Shown: positions 1-11,040, counted from the first letter of the stretch. The stretch: 64,000 nt of DNA from Nectonema munidae (GCA_030549495.1 JAUIRK010000242.1:1-64000), one strand, 5' to 3'. A program made the numbers and translations. Notes: generated by a model not told the origin, from the sequence alone.

Positions 1-262
1 ATTATATTATAGATGATATATCTTTATTTTAAAAAGTTTCACAAAAAGGGATCACAGGTAGTATAAACAATTTATGGATCAATGTATAGTTGATAAGGGC
101 AATAAAAATATGAGAAAACAGAAGAATGACTCTTGAAGGTCGGCATCAAAGGCCAAAATAGCCGCTAGAAGATGCCCACCAAGTAATAAACTAATTCTAC
201 TAAAAATAAAACAAAAGAATATACGGATACACAGTTGTGTATAAAGTTAATTAATAAAGATA
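1..262. other. AT-rich flank, nothing recognised
   Basis: I see no coding signal, RNA gene or recognisable repeat before the left end of the Tigger element at 263. Reading frames are short and rich in stops. Confidence 0.5.
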
Positions 263-501
263 TAGTAATCCTTTGATTAACACGCTTAATTAATCCAAAA
301 AAATTCGTGTTAATCAAAACCGTGCTAATCAAGGAGTTTAAATTACAGTAGTTTAAAGTAGTTTAGATAGATAATGTAGTTTAATTTAGTATAGTTAGAT
401 ATTGTAGTTTAAACTACTGTACTTTAAAATCAAGTTTTATATTGAAGAAAAAGTGAAGCAAAACATTTTTGTTTAAAAATACAAATAAATAAAAAAATAA
501 C

Positions 502-2106
502 TCAAGACGTATTTTTGGTAAAAAATATATCCAAAGTGCTTTGTACTTTATTCTTCTCTTTATAAAGTTCTTCATAACATTTTACTGTTAAATCAATTTT
601 TTGACAAATTTGAAAACTTCTTTCATTGTTTGGGTCAGCCTCACAGATAAATTGCTTTATGCTTTCAACTTTGCAAAGTATTTCTTTAAGATTTTCTTTT
701 GATATTTCTTTAACATTATCAACCATGCCTCCGCCTTTTTCCGAATCATTATCACTTTCATATGCTCTTTGTTGATCAATATTCATCAAATCATTAACAG
801 TATGTGTTTCTATTAGTTCAAATATGCTTTGATTATCTAACTCTACCAAACCCAAGTTTTTTCCAACAATATTCGTTTCTGCAACTAATTCATCAAAGGC
901 ATTGTTTGTTGCTGTATTTTTTTGAAACGTTTCTGAAAATTTTTTTTTCCAAGATGATGCTAAAGTAGGCATATTTACTTGTCCCCAAGCTTTTTGTATG
1001 CCATCAATAGCATCTTTAATTGAAAATTTTTTCCAAAATATCAAAAGTGATTCTGCTTCATTTTTAGAAACACTTTTAAATGCTTTTTCAAAGCTGTTTT
1101 TAAGATAAAGCGCTTTGAACGTAGCGATAACTCCTGAATCCATGGGTTGAAGTATTGAAGTTGTATTAGGAGGAAGAAATAAAACGTTAATTTCTTCAAA
1201 CTTTTCAGATAAACAAATTGAATGACCCGGTGCATTATCCAATATAAGAAGCACTTTAAATTGAAGATTTTTTTTTCACAATATTTTTTTACAAGTTTTT
1301 TTCAAACCAATTTTCAAAGATTGCTTTTGTTAGCCATGCTTTCTTATTAGCATGCCATATAACAGGAAGCTTTGACTTGTCGCATGAACGAAGACATCTC
1401 GGATTATATGATTTATTAATCATAAGTGGTTTTAGTTTAAAGTCACCATTTGCATTACCGCCAATCAAGAGTGTGATTCGTTCCTTTGACATTTTGTAAC
1501 CTCGCGCAACTTTTTCATTTCGAGCTAGAAACGTTTTTGGAGGCATGCGTTTCCAGAACAAAGCAGTTTCATCTACATTAAATATAAGTTTTTTATCATA
1601 ATTTTCACTTTCAAAAACTTTAGTTAGAATATCTTTGAATGATTCAGCTGATTCAAAATCTGCACTTGCAGTTTCTCCTTGAATGTTAGCACCATGCAGT
1701 CTATATCTTTTTTTAAAGTTCTCAAACCAACCAGAGCTGGCACTAAATGATTTACTGCTATCAAATTTTCCTGTTTCGAGTAGTGAAGGATGCAGATTCA
1801 TAGCTTTTGACATAATTATTTTGGTATTTATTGGAATACAGTTTTGATTACAGTCTTCAATCCATACAATTAGTAAGCGTTCAACCTCCATCATTAAAAG
1901 ACTTCTATTATGACAAGTTTTCAGTGCAGAAACTTCAGAGGCCATTTGCCCTTTTTTCTTATATTCATCAGCTTTTTTTTAAATTGTTCGTATTGTGGCT
2001 TCATTTAGATTATAAATTTGAGAAATTTCTGATATTTTTGAATGACTATCTTTTAATTTTATGATAGAAAGTTTATCTTTTAGGCTTATTACTTTTCTTT
2101 TATTCA
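502..2106 (-). pseudogene. Tigger/pogo-like transposase, broken
   Basis: Minus-strand coding region for a CENP-B/jerky-like transposase. The N-terminus from ATG at 2106 begins MNKRKVISLKDKLSIIKLKD, a psq/CENP-B helix-turn-helix. A central region follows and then a DDE_1 catalytic domain. The first Asp lies in FNVDETALFWKRMP, the second in LLILDNAPGH, and the third in the QPMDSGV block after PPNTTSILQ, giving the DDD signature of this family. At about 535 codons the length is normal. An in-frame TAA near 1979 separates the HTH from the rest, and a frameshift near 1255-1290 separates the two catalytic halves. All three acidic residues are still present, so decay looks moderate. It acts only on its own element and is not a host gene. 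Confidence 0.88.
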
Positions 2107-2142
2107 TATTAAAATGTGATATTATCTTAAATAAAAAAGATT

Positions 2143-3066
2143 ATTAATAATAATAATAATCGGTTTTACGGCATATTTCCCAGCAAGCTAGGGTTTAGCC
2201 GAGTTTAAACATTGATTAACACTTTTATATAATCTTAATAATTTTTCTCCAACTATCCCTCTTTTGTTCATCTCCTAAACTCAAATTTCTTTTTCTCATG
2301 TCTTTTTAAACCATTTCTTTCCAAGTTATTTTTGGTCTACCTTTACACTTACCTAGAGTTTCTAATGTATAGACTTTTTTTATGAACTTATCTGCTAATC
2401 TTCTATTTACATGACCGAACCACATAAGTCTTTGCTTTTCTATAACTTTATTTATATCATTTACTTGACATATATTTTTTACTTTCTTGTTACTCACTTT
2501 AGCTGCTAAGCTGAGCTTACATATAATTCTGAACATTCTCATTCTGTAGTGTTTCGTCTATTTTTATCATTAATGCCCAACTTTGACCTCCATATACTAA
2601 ACTAGATCTAATACAAGTTTTATATAAAAAACCTCTTAATTTTAAAGAAAATGTACCATTGCACAAGATACCGTTCAGCGACTTAAACTCATACCAGGCT
2701 TTTTTATTCTATGCTCCACTGAACAACTTACAGTACCCGTTTTGTCTAAAACCTCTCCTAAGTAACAAAATTGGTCTACCTCTTCTAACTACATTCTCAA
2801 CTATTATTTTTTTCCTTAACTTTTTGAACTACTATACTATTAAAAGTTAAACATCTGCTACACTTGAAATTCTGAACGTTTATTAAACTACCCTTAATAT
2901 TAGAACATTTTGTATGTACCCACTTAAGGCAATTTATACAAAGGATAGAAATCCTTTTAACTCTTTTACTGTACACTCCACATGAATCTATTTTAGAAAT
3001 TAAACTCTCTGTAACTTTTAAGTCGTCACCAACTTACAGTACCCGTTTTGTCTAAAACCTCTCCCT
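2143..3066 (-). mobile_element. RTE-like LINE, 3' fragment inside the Tigger element
   Basis: Read on the minus strand, this encodes the C-terminal part of a LINE polyprotein. First comes a PHD-like Cys/His cluster (SILCINCLKWVHTKC and a following CSRC). Then comes VDQFCYLGEVLDKTG, then RSSLVYGGQSWAL, then RLMWFGHVNRR and GRPKITWKEMV near the stop at about 2225. The 3' UTR ends in GCCGTAAAACCG and an (ATT)n tail at 2143-2160, the usual RTE-type ending. Several frame changes and stops make it dead. A segment of about 33 bp coding EVLDKTGTVS appears twice (2727-2759 and 3031-3063). Clade placement is from motif memory. Confidence 0.75.
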
Positions 3067-3594
3067 CAAACTTAAGTATATTCTCAAAGAATAATTTGGA
3101 GTAAAATGATATGTAAAAAAATTTAAAATATAAAACTAAAATTGAAACCGTGTTAGTCAAAAACGTGTTAATCAAAACCGTGCTAATCAAGGGATTACTG
3201 TCTTGTGTATGAGATGAGGAAAGGCTAAGAGAAAAGCCAGTATGTACACATTGTTAATAATATTAGAAAGAAGAACTAGAGCTGGCCGGTAAACATATAA
3301 TTATTTTTCCAACACGAGACTTGAATTTCGTATATTTATATAAAGTTAAGGACCATTTTATAAACAAGTCGTGTTGAAGTTCTGCCTTTTTCAAAGCTAA
3401 AGGAGATGAATTGATTAAATATAGGTGGAAGCAGCATGTATACGTATTTGTATAGTGTAACAACCACATTGAAATTGTATATATCCTTGAGTTTCGAGAT
3501 GGAGTTATTAAGAAAGAGATTATTCGCCTGAGAAGTGGGGTTGCAGTTAAAGATAACTCTCGAAATGTTTTATTAGTAGCAGGATATCAAGATT

Positions 3595-3615
3595 CATAGG
3601 CGCCGTAGAGGAGGC

Positions 3616-3650
<35 letters not shown>

Positions 3651-4839
3651 TCCCCCCCCCCCCCCCCGGAAAATTAGCAAAAAAATTTGAAATACATAGA
3701 ATGTATAAAAAATAAAAAAGTAAATAAAATAAGCGAAGTTTTTTATTGAAAAAAACATGAAAAAGGATTATTATGGAAAAATAACTTTCTAATTGCCCTG
3801 GCACCAAAAGTAACGTAACAAATCACAGTTGCATACTATTGCTGAAACAAAAATTGGAGCGGTCTACGATTTTCGCCAAATTTATCAATCAATATCTTCT
3901 ATGTGTTCAATTATTTTAGCCCTATGAACGCTTAGCATACAAAGAGCAGAAAGACGTTCATCGCTCATTGTTGATCTAAGCCAAGTTTTGATTTTGCGCA
4001 TAGTACTTTCAATACTACAAGTTGTTGCAGGCAGTGTTAATGCGATAAAAAAAGACTTTTGAACAGGCGTGAACAGAATTGTTTTTGGTAACAAATCAAT
4101 CAAAGATTGATGTTTGTCATCAAGTATGTCATCTTTGTAACAATCATACCATGATATGGTTTGTTACTATCATCGAATCGAAGTTGAAGTGATTGAATTA
4201 ATGAGTCCATATACGGAATATAAATGTTACGGCGATAATATTCTTCTATTGAACCTCCTACTTTTCATCTGTGTTTTTGACGTGAACAAATTTTAGGCGT
4301 TTGAACTGTATGTCATGTCTTTCTATCATGGTTTTGACATCACTGTGTATATCTTCTTCAAAAACGCTTTCAGCTGAATCTCGGTGGTTTTGCAAGATCA
4401 TTATCAAATTACAAATGTGGTCTTGAACGTCCAGAAGGTTCATGTTTACAGACTGTACACTTCTGGGTAACTGGTTCCAAAATGGCTGAATACTTCGAAA
4501 TAATCAATTTCGTTTTTTTGAACTCGATAAAAATAATCAAAAGTAAAAATTTGAAATTCAATGTTTTTATGGTTACCAAAAATGTTGAATATCAAGCAAA
4601 GAAAAGAGCAAACTGGTAACTTATGGGAAACAGTGTTAATGAAAAGAAAAAATAAGTAGATATGGTACTGGGGATGGGAAAGGAATAAAAATATAAAATT
4701 GTATTACATCACCTGTCATATTACTTCCGTTGTATATATAGATGTATCATTGTATATATCAATATCACTATACTATTTTTCTTGATTTTTAAAAAAAATT
4801 TTTTGCCTCCACCTGAATTATTTTTTGCGGACGCCCATG
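3595..4839 (-). mobile_element. hAT transposon with intact 8-bp target duplication
   Basis: The 1245-bp element is flanked by identical 8-bp copies of tcaagatt (3587-3594 and 4840-4847), the hAT hallmark. The ends are imperfect inverted repeats, cataggcgcc on the left and catgggcgtcc on the right read inward. A 30-G run (3618-3647) and a 16-C run (3652-3667) sit just inside the left end, separated by four bases, and could fold into a hairpin. hAT transposase remnants lie on the minus strand. An element this short is an internally deleted derivative. Confidence 0.9.
3850..4443 (-). pseudogene. hAT transposase remnant with dimerisation domain
   Basis: The 3885-4103 part (minus) ends in LPATTCSIESTMRKIKTWLR followed by STMSDERLSALCMLSVHR. 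This is the C-terminal dimerisation region of hAT transposases related to vertebrate ZMYM/ZBED-like copies. Family members usually read VERSF where this copy has IES, so a few residues appear lost. A second piece at 4258-4443 (minus, from MNLLDVQDHICNLIMILQ) fits the region just before the dimerisation domain, with a frame break between them. The RNase-H catalytic core is absent, so this copy cannot be active. Confidence 0.8.
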
Positions 4840-6660
4840 TCAAGATTAATTCAAGAATTCTTAAAAAATTTATAGTAGTGTGATTGAAATTTTTTCTTAT
4901 ACATAATTTATATTTTTGTAAATTTCATTTTCAAACTTATAATTTAACTTGATCAAAAAAGTTCGATGATGATCAAAATTAGGCTTAAGGAAATTATACC
5001 AATAAAAATTGAAGCTTTCGGATTACGAACATATGGCAATTTACTCCACCATAAAACTAAAATGAAAATTGCAAGAAATTTTTCCATTATCAAAATTTTT
5101 TTAGTACTATGTAAATTTCACTTTATTTTCAAGTCTTTTAAAAGTCGTATTTATAGTTTTTTCATAACATGCATTCAAGCATGAAATTGAAAATTTGAAA
5201 AATATTTTAAAAAATTGTAAACTTTTTGTATAGATGGCGTTAAAATTTTTTGAAAATTAAGTATAATAAAAATTTTTTATAAGCAAAAAATAGAGTGGCA
5301 ATTGAAAGGAAGTATCAGAAAAAGTTTTGCATTTTCTAGTAGATCGAATCTTTTTAGGAAGACAATTGAAGCAAAATCCTCTACGGTTAGATGATGATGG
5401 AACATCTACTGAATTAAATCCAAAAAATGAAAGAAGAGATTTTGTTTTCAAGTTGATTTGAGGTGTTGAAGCTCTCACTTACATTGACTCTTCCATCAGA
5501 CACCTGGCAAGTTTTTTCAGAAAAACTTTCTTGCGTTGTTCATTTTTGTTGGGTAATCTTCAGGTGAATAATGTTCAGAGATTACATAAGCATTTAGACA
5601 AGACAGATCAAGATAGTTAGAAAAAGCCGCAACAGTCCATCTTCGGCATGGCTTGTAAGATCTGTACTGTTTGACGATTCGGTTTCCTACGTCAACACCA
5701 CTTTTATGTTTATTGTACTCCAACAAAGAATCAGGTTTACCATCTCTGTTTGAAGTGATGATTTGCTTTCTGTGCTGTGAGGACAACACTTAAACAACTT
5801 TAAAATCACGTTTGGCGTGTTTTTTTAGGCATGTACGCTGTAAGTCAAGCTTCTTTACAGTATATCGTGCGCGATTCACATTCATTTAGTTTCAATGTTT
5901 TCAAATATGAAGGTTGGAAAACTCTTGGTACAAATTTTCTTATATGCCTCACAGTCCCGCAAACTGTGTAGTCTTTTGACAGAGCCCACTTAGCAATTTC
6001 TAAAGAGGTAAAAAACCTGTCCATAAAATTCCGCACCCTTTTTGGAGGTTTCAAAAAGTAAAACGTAAAAATGATAAATTTTAAGGCCATAATGGCCAGG
6101 CTTCTTATGATCATAGACTTTTAGTTTACACCCAGCTCTGAAACAAACTATTTTTTCGTCAATTGTAACCGAAGAATTAGGTGTCCAGTATAAAGAAAAC
6201 ACGTCATAATAGTGACCATGGAGCGTTCGAATTGCTGAAAGCTTATCGCTAGGATTTCTTTGAGGCTTATCATCAAAGCATAAAAAAATTTGAATTGAAA
6301 AAACATATCTCTTGCTAGAGCAGCTTTCAGAAATGGACTTCCAAATGAATCATTATATATATCAGTAACCTTGACTCTTTGATCCATACATTGACCGATG
6401 TGAAGTAAGCATGCAAAATTTCAGAACAATATTTTAAATTGGGATGTTTTGGATGCTCTTTTCTAAAATGAAAAATGTTCAAGTAGTTTTTTATACTAGT
6501 GCTATTCAAATATCAAGAAGCCAAGTCACCGTTTTACTTGATTATTTTCTTCAGTTAAATTATTTTATTAGAAATCTTAGTTCAAAAAACATATGTGGAC
6601 AAAAGTTCTGAAACCGAAAGTATCATAAATCAAATAGTTTAGTAAACAAGTCTTGTATAT

Positions 6661-6730
6661 CAGGGACGTGCAGAGGGGGAAGGGGGGGGGGGTGCTTGAA
6701 GTGCTCAAACACCTGCCCTTTTTTCTTCAG
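6661..6730. mobile_element. Possible left end of another hAT-type element
   Basis: The sequence starts cagggacgtgcagaggggga and runs into a G tract, closely resembling the end of the MITE at 6881 (cagggatggaccgagagggg). No matching right end or 8-bp duplication was found, so this may be a truncated copy. Confidence 0.35.
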
Positions 6731-6880
6731 TTTTAAAATTGCCCGGCTGTAATCAGGCAATAAAAATTTACATTATGGAAAAAATTTATTATCTTATCAG
6801 AAGAGGTTTGATCATTTACAGAGCATCAATGGTAATTGGTGTGTGAACAGAGAAGAAACACATATTACACACATATAGAC

Positions 6881-7179
6881 CAGGGATGGACCGAGAGGGG
6901 GGGGGGGGGGGATAGGGGGATGCATACCCCCCCCCCCACCAGCAATCTATTCAAGAAAAATTAAGGTTGGAGTCCACCCTAAAATAGAAATCAAATTGAT
7001 GAAGTCATTGATCGATTTTCAAAGCAAAAAGAAAGAAGAAAAGACTTTGTAATATAATTTTAATCATTTATTTTACATACGTTTTCAAATTTCTTCCCTA
7101 ATAAAATGTGTAAAATATTTTTATAATATTATTATAGCCCCCCCCCCCCCCACACAAAAGATTTCTGGATCCCCCACTG
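6881..7179. mobile_element. hAT-type MITE inserted in piggyBac-like element 1
   Basis: The 299-bp non-autonomous element is bounded by perfect 8-bp duplications of atatagac (6873-6880 and 7180-7187). The left end is cagggatggaccgagagggg and the right end read inward is cagtgggggatccagaaatc, fitting the CAGTGGCGGATCCA-type hAT end. A 15-G tract (6897-6911), a C tract (about 6927-6937) and a 14-C tract (7138-7151) lie just inside the ends. There is no coding capacity. It lies within the transposase of piggyBac-like element 1, so it inserted later. Confidence 0.9.
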
Positions 7180-8411
7180 ATATAGACATATAACTTATGA
7201 GATAGTTTTGTTTCCAATATATGGCATACATGTTCTCAAAGTTACTTGCACATCTATATGTTTTTATAATTTTTTCTTAAGTTAAGACACTTGGGGCAAA
7301 ATTAAAATTTACTGATAATTGAGTTGCATTTTTAACTTTGTTTTCATGAATATAAAATTAACCACGCTTTGAGTGAAGAACAGGTGGAAAATTTTTAAGA
7401 TGTCTGTTTCACCAGAAGCAAGAGCTTTAGGACCAGGTGGCACAGCTATGAGGTCTCTAATATTCTCAGATAGAGTTCTTCCACGTGTGCTCATAAAAGG
7501 CTTCCAACTATACTCCACTTGATCTGATGAAATCAAGTTATCATCTATTTCATTATCGCTTGAATCAAAACTAGAAAAACTACTAAAAGTTTCATTCGAA
7601 TCTGTTGTTTCTTCAAAGAACGAACTTGAACTATGTTCTTATTCCATTGGTAAGAACAAATAAAATTGCACTAAAAACAGAGAGAAGACGACTGTGAAGA
7701 AAACAGTGATCAAATGATATTATAATGATAAATAATTTGATTTCAGCAGAGATGAAATAAAAATTATATTCTGAAGTGAATGAAAGCCAAGTCAAGGTTA
7801 TTTATGTATTACCAATTGAACGCTGATACTTCATACTTCTAACATATCTGCTTCCAGTACATGTTTACTAATTTTATAGATAGATGGTCACTTTTTTGAT
7901 TATATAGATTATCATGCAAAGACAACCCTTGAACTTCAAATGTACAATGTTTGACACAATACCAAACATATGCATTTTGAAATTTCGCATAATTGTTTTA
8001 TGAATAAGAACTTCGTAACGAGGGTTCACAAGGTGTAAACCATTTTGAAGCGAGTTGTTTCAAGGTCAAACTGTCTGAGTATCATGAAATTAAATGATGC
8101 ACTCTTGATTATGACACAGCATATAATATAAAATAAAACCTGAAGTTGATGTGCAACATAAAGATTTACAATTGCTGTATTATGGAGAAAGTTGTGTTAG
8201 GCATCCGGTTCGAAACGACTAACGACCAAAAAATTTAATACAAAAACTTTTATTTTTGTTTTTTAATTTTGATTTTGAAAAATAAATGACAATTTCAACT
8301 TTTTTTTACATTTTTAGGTTAATTAAATTTGTATAACTAATTTGTGTATGTGGAGTAAATTGGCATATCTCCGTAATCGATGCTATAATAAAATTGTCCG
8401 TAATCCGAAGG

Positions 8412-9150
8412 TAACAAAGCCAGGCCTATCAAAGTATTTATTTCTTGGATTTGGAGCAACTTTACATTTTATATCAAATGATAATAAGATTGAAAATGAT
8501 AAGACATGGTATTGAAAAAATTGTCTAATAGGGTCTCACTGCTTGGTCGAGTATTCTTTGTGTTAGCGAGCTTGTATGAATTGGAGAATAAAATTTCCAG
8601 CAAATCATTATTATGATGATATTTTCTAATTTAAGTAAATTCAGGTTGAAATCGGCCAAATAAATATTGTTAGAAGTTTTTTTTTAGTTGCTCGTTAATA
8701 TGAGAAAGAAACATCGAAACACCTTCTAAATTTTTTAACGGCCTTAATTATTCAATACAATATTATGATTCTTCTTCACTCTGACATTGATACTGATGCA
8801 TTCAAAAAATTTATTGAATAAAATATTTTCCGAGATAATCTAAAATGCCAAACCTGAATGCTGATTTATAGAAGTAGAGGAGTAAATAAACTTATATAAC
8901 CAGAAGGCTCATATTTATTAAAAGATTCTTCATTATAAAAATAATAAATTAATCAAATTATAATTAAATAGATGCCATGTTAATTTATCAAAAGTTCGCC
9001 TACTATGGATGTTAGAAACACGTTATGTATACGTTTTGTTGTGTCGTGAAGTCTTACCAGACCATTGATATGATGTTTCTGTTTTTATCCAACAATAAAC
9101 TCGAGTTTTATACCTTTATATGAGGTGTAGTTTCATTTGTCCCAGTCAAG
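8412..9150. other. Intergenic stretch upstream of the GPCR-like gene
   Basis: No gene, RNA or repeat that I recognise. It is AT-rich with scattered stops in all frames and probably contains the distal upstream region of the gene starting at 9341. Confidence 0.5.
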
Positions 9151-9152
9151 GA

Positions 9153-9162
9153 GGTATATATA
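9153..9162 (+). promoter_or_regulatory. Candidate TATA box for the GPCR-like gene
   Basis: gtatatatat lies about 185 bases before the ATG at 9341, followed by a slightly GC-richer segment where a start site about 30 bases downstream (near 9185) would fall. Placement rests only on sequence and distance. TATA-like strings are common in DNA this AT-rich. Confidence 0.3.
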
Positions 9163-9340
9163 TCGAGCGAGACGAGTGTTCGCGATCTTATGCGGTTTAA
9201 ATAAATAATAGAAACGATAAATGGCTTAATTGCTAATCAATAACAATTAACTTATTTAAGGCATTGAAATAGCACAGTGAGCCAATTTCATTCTTTGCCA
9301 CTACATGGTATTCAAAAGTATGGTTACGTGAATTGTCGAA

Positions 9341-10372
9341 ATGAATCCAGTGGTTAACATAAGCGTTTGCGAGGCCTTCAAATCTGTTTCTGGAAATCTG
9401 CCTTGTCATTGGATTTCGATTCGAGCTTTCTTTGTTCTTGCTTCTCTCAGTGGCATCTTTTTTAATACGATTCTGTACCTCTCTCTCAAGAAATTGGAAA
9501 GGAGAAACCACTCTTGCTATAAAATGCTAAAGGTTTCTTCTCAAGCGTTGATGATCTTTTCGTACGTTACATTAATAAGGTCTATTCATTACGTAAAGAC
9601 ACACTCATATCCAATTAATAACTCCTATTTTTTAAAAAACTGTATACTAGTACAGTTTAGTCAGTTTATTTTAACCCAAACCAGAATAGCTCTTTTGTTT
9701 TGCGCTTTAGCTTATGTCGTGTTTTATTTCCTTCGCATTTACAACGAAGTCAGTAAAAAGCAACTTCTCAAAAAGTACCTTGACTTTTTTGACAGAGGCT
9801 GCACTCAACTTTTAGTCTTCATCGTTTTTTTTGTCCTCAACGTTGAAATTAACTTTTTTGCTGTCAATACGAAATACAAATGCAATGGCGAAGAAATATG
9901 CAACATAAAAATATCCAAACATAGCTTTCTTGTTCTCAACCTGTTCCTGATTAAATCTTTCTTCATTATTGCCATATTCTGCTTTGGAATATACCCCATA
10001 CTCCTAACGATAAAAAAAATAAATTCTCTAGCACGAATCAAAATAGCGCTTGGAAGTGTTTGTCCTCAGTATGAAATAACGAACGAAAACCCGCTGCCCC
10101 GTTTTCTCGTAAGAGCAAAGCTGAGAAGTAGACAGTTCATCATCTTCTTCATTTCGATCTTCATCTCCATTCTCATTCTTTACACAGATGTAATCATGGA
10201 CTATTTAACATACACCAAGACTTTGCCAAAACTAAATTGCTTTGAAATGTTTTCATCTCCATTCTTTAATGCATATTACATGCATTTTTTGCTTCTCTTA
10301 CCAATCCTAGATAAAAATGTCTCTCAAAATTTTGTCTTTTACCTGAAGTGCTTGGTAAGAATTCACAACTAA
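9341..10372 (+). CDS. Putative seven-transmembrane receptor (orphan GPCR-like), single exon
   Basis: A 343-residue intronless membrane protein. Hydrophobic segments fall at about residues 24-49, 62-85, 101-134, 154-175, 192-219, 263-289 and 305-335, making seven. Rhodopsin-family features are present: Asn42 in segment 1 (GIFFN), Cys101 at the top of segment 3 with Cys181 and Cys187 in the following outer loop as disulfide partners, and FLRIY (130-134) where the DRY motif would be. The short N-terminus has an NIS glycosylation site at residue 6. Segment 7 lacks NPxxY, so it is divergent. The AUG context is gaaATGaa. A signalling role at the plasma membrane is inferred from topology; the ligand is unknown. 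No close family was recognised. An insect-type chemoreceptor is less likely because the N-terminus appears to be outside and segment 3 carries the cysteine. Confidence 0.72.
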   Translation: MNPVVNISVCEAFKSVSGNLPCHWISIRAFFVLASLSGIFFNTILYLSLKKLERRNHSCYKMLKVSSQALMIFSYVTLIRSIHYVKTHSYPINNSYFLKNCILVQFSQFILTQTRIALLFCALAYVVFYFLRIYNEVSKKQLLKKYLDFFDRGCTQLLVFIVFFVLNVEINFFAVNTKYKCNGEEICNIKISKHSFLVLNLFLIKSFFIIAIFCFGIYPILLTIKKINSLARIKIALGSVCPQYEITNENPLPRFLVRAKLRSRQFIIFFISIFISILILYTDVIMDYLTYTKTLPKLNCFEMFSSPFFNAYYMHFLLLLPILDKNVSQNFVFYLKCLVRIHN

Positions 10373-10751
10373 CAATAAAGCCTGTTCTGGCGTAAGATTG
10401 ATTATACATACAAAAGCTCCGTTTAAATGCGACATCTTGTGTTTTAACATCTTTTCTTTGTTCATTTTCTGCTTATTTAATAAAAATCTTCTTTCGTGAT
10501 TAATAAATGTCACCTAAGCTTCAAAGGTTTAACACACCTCTTATAAATTTTTAGTGTTATTTAGTTTCAAATTGAGCCCTCAAATTGCAGGGTCTCATAA
10601 TATCTTCAGCGAAAACTTGCTTACATAACAAACACTGTGTTTTCTCCAAGCCATCTATAACGATACTTGTAAACCCTATTGATAAATAAGATGAATCGTA
10701 TTTTCTTATCTTGAGCATTTTCTTTATTAGTAGATTTTCTTTTGTAAGCAC
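10310..10751 (-). pseudogene. ZBED5-like hAT transposase, N-terminal fragment
   Basis: The minus strand from about 10720 encodes KIRKYDSSYLSIGFTSIVID, then GLEKTQCLLCKQVF, then NLRAQFETK. This is the BED-type zinc-finger start of ZBED5/SCAND3-like hAT proteins (R.YS..Y...GFTS....G...PQCV.C). A second piece (10307-10513) continues with TFINHERRFLLNKQK, matching the segment just after the BED finger. Stops lie between the two pieces. No catalytic core follows. It abuts the 3' end of the GPCR-like gene in the opposite direction. Confidence 0.7.
10374..10379 (+). promoter_or_regulatory. Polyadenylation signal of the GPCR-like gene
   Basis: AATAAA starts two bases after the TAA stop (10370-10372). 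If used, the 3' UTR would be only about 20-30 bases. It supports a real 3' end here, though the motif is frequent by chance in AT-rich DNA. Confidence 0.4.
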
Positions 10752-10844
10752 ACAAAAATGTATCCCTTATTCTAAAGGTATTAAGAATAAATTATATTAT
10801 TTCAAATAATATAAATATAAAATTGTTTAAAAATAGAGAGAAGA

Positions 10845-11040
10845 GAAAAAGTTTATTTATCATAGAGTGAAGATAACAAGGTTTACATACACACATAAAA
10901 AATAATATAGATATGGAATATAACAAAAGATAGAATACGATTTGTGATAGGATATTTCGCAAGGCCATAAAGCCGCTTAAGGAGATATCCTAACTAAATA
11001 AACGATATAAAAAAAAATAAAAGAAAAAAAAACGACTTTT
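10845..11040 (-). mobile_element. 5'-truncated LINE copy (3' UTR only)
   Basis: Read on the minus strand it matches the order of the LINE 3' UTRs at 40.8-41.0 kb and 59.8-60.05 kb: a pyrimidine-rich stretch, then a stem-loop around AAGCGG (10949-10991, arms aggatat/atatcct and aaggc/gcc.ctt), then gataaataaactt near the end. No coding sequence remains. Family assignment rests on this layout, not on an alignment. Confidence 0.5.

Larger units (their letters stand above)
263..3200 (-). mobile_element. Tigger/pogo-type DNA transposon, decayed, with nested LINE
   Basis: The right end reads inward (minus strand) as cagtaatcccttgattagca followed by more gattaacacg-type units. The left end at 263 starts tagtaatcctttgattaaca, a match with a few changes. 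TA lies before the left end, as expected for this Tc1/mariner-related group, but TC follows the right end, so one copy of the TA duplication has probably mutated. The element carries a pogo-like transposase on the minus strand (502-2106). An RTE-like LINE fragment fills about 2143-3066, so total length is inflated by a later insertion. The left end also has a cgtgttaatcaaaaccgtgc unit in the opposite orientation at about 312-331, as if end sequence had been duplicated and flipped. Confidence 0.8.
5470..7650 (-). pseudogene. piggyBac-like transposase 1, fragmented
   Basis: Pieces occur in family order on the minus strand. The N-terminal part at 7309-7600 has SWKPFMSTRGRTLSENIRD and then FHLFFTQSVVNFIF, where the usual next residues are ITQTN-like. 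The middle at 6148-6509 has MDQRVKVTDIYND. A catalytic-region piece at 5990-6202 has SSVTIDEKIVCFRAGCKLKV followed by YDHKKPGHYGLKIY, matching the LTIDE.L..FRGR...KKP..YGIK pattern. The C-terminal part at 5517-5789 has YNKHKSGVDVGNRIVKQY and RRWTVAAFSNYLDL. A Cys-containing tail (RGFCFNCLPKK) follows near 5380. The reading frame changes at least four times, and it is a dead copy. Confidence 0.85.
5015..8411 (-). mobile_element. piggyBac-like element 1 (about 3.4 kb)
   Basis: The terminal sequences are inverted copies of each other. The left end starts ctttcggattacgaacatat and the right end read inward starts ccttcggattacggacaatt; both then contain gccaatttactccac. Fragments of one piggyBac transposase lie between them on the minus strand. 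The TTAA target sites expected for piggyBac are not preserved (gaag on the left, taac on the right), so the flanks have drifted or the ends are a few bases off. A hAT MITE (6881-7179) is inserted in the transposase gene, and a second hAT-type end may lie at 6661. Confidence 0.7.
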
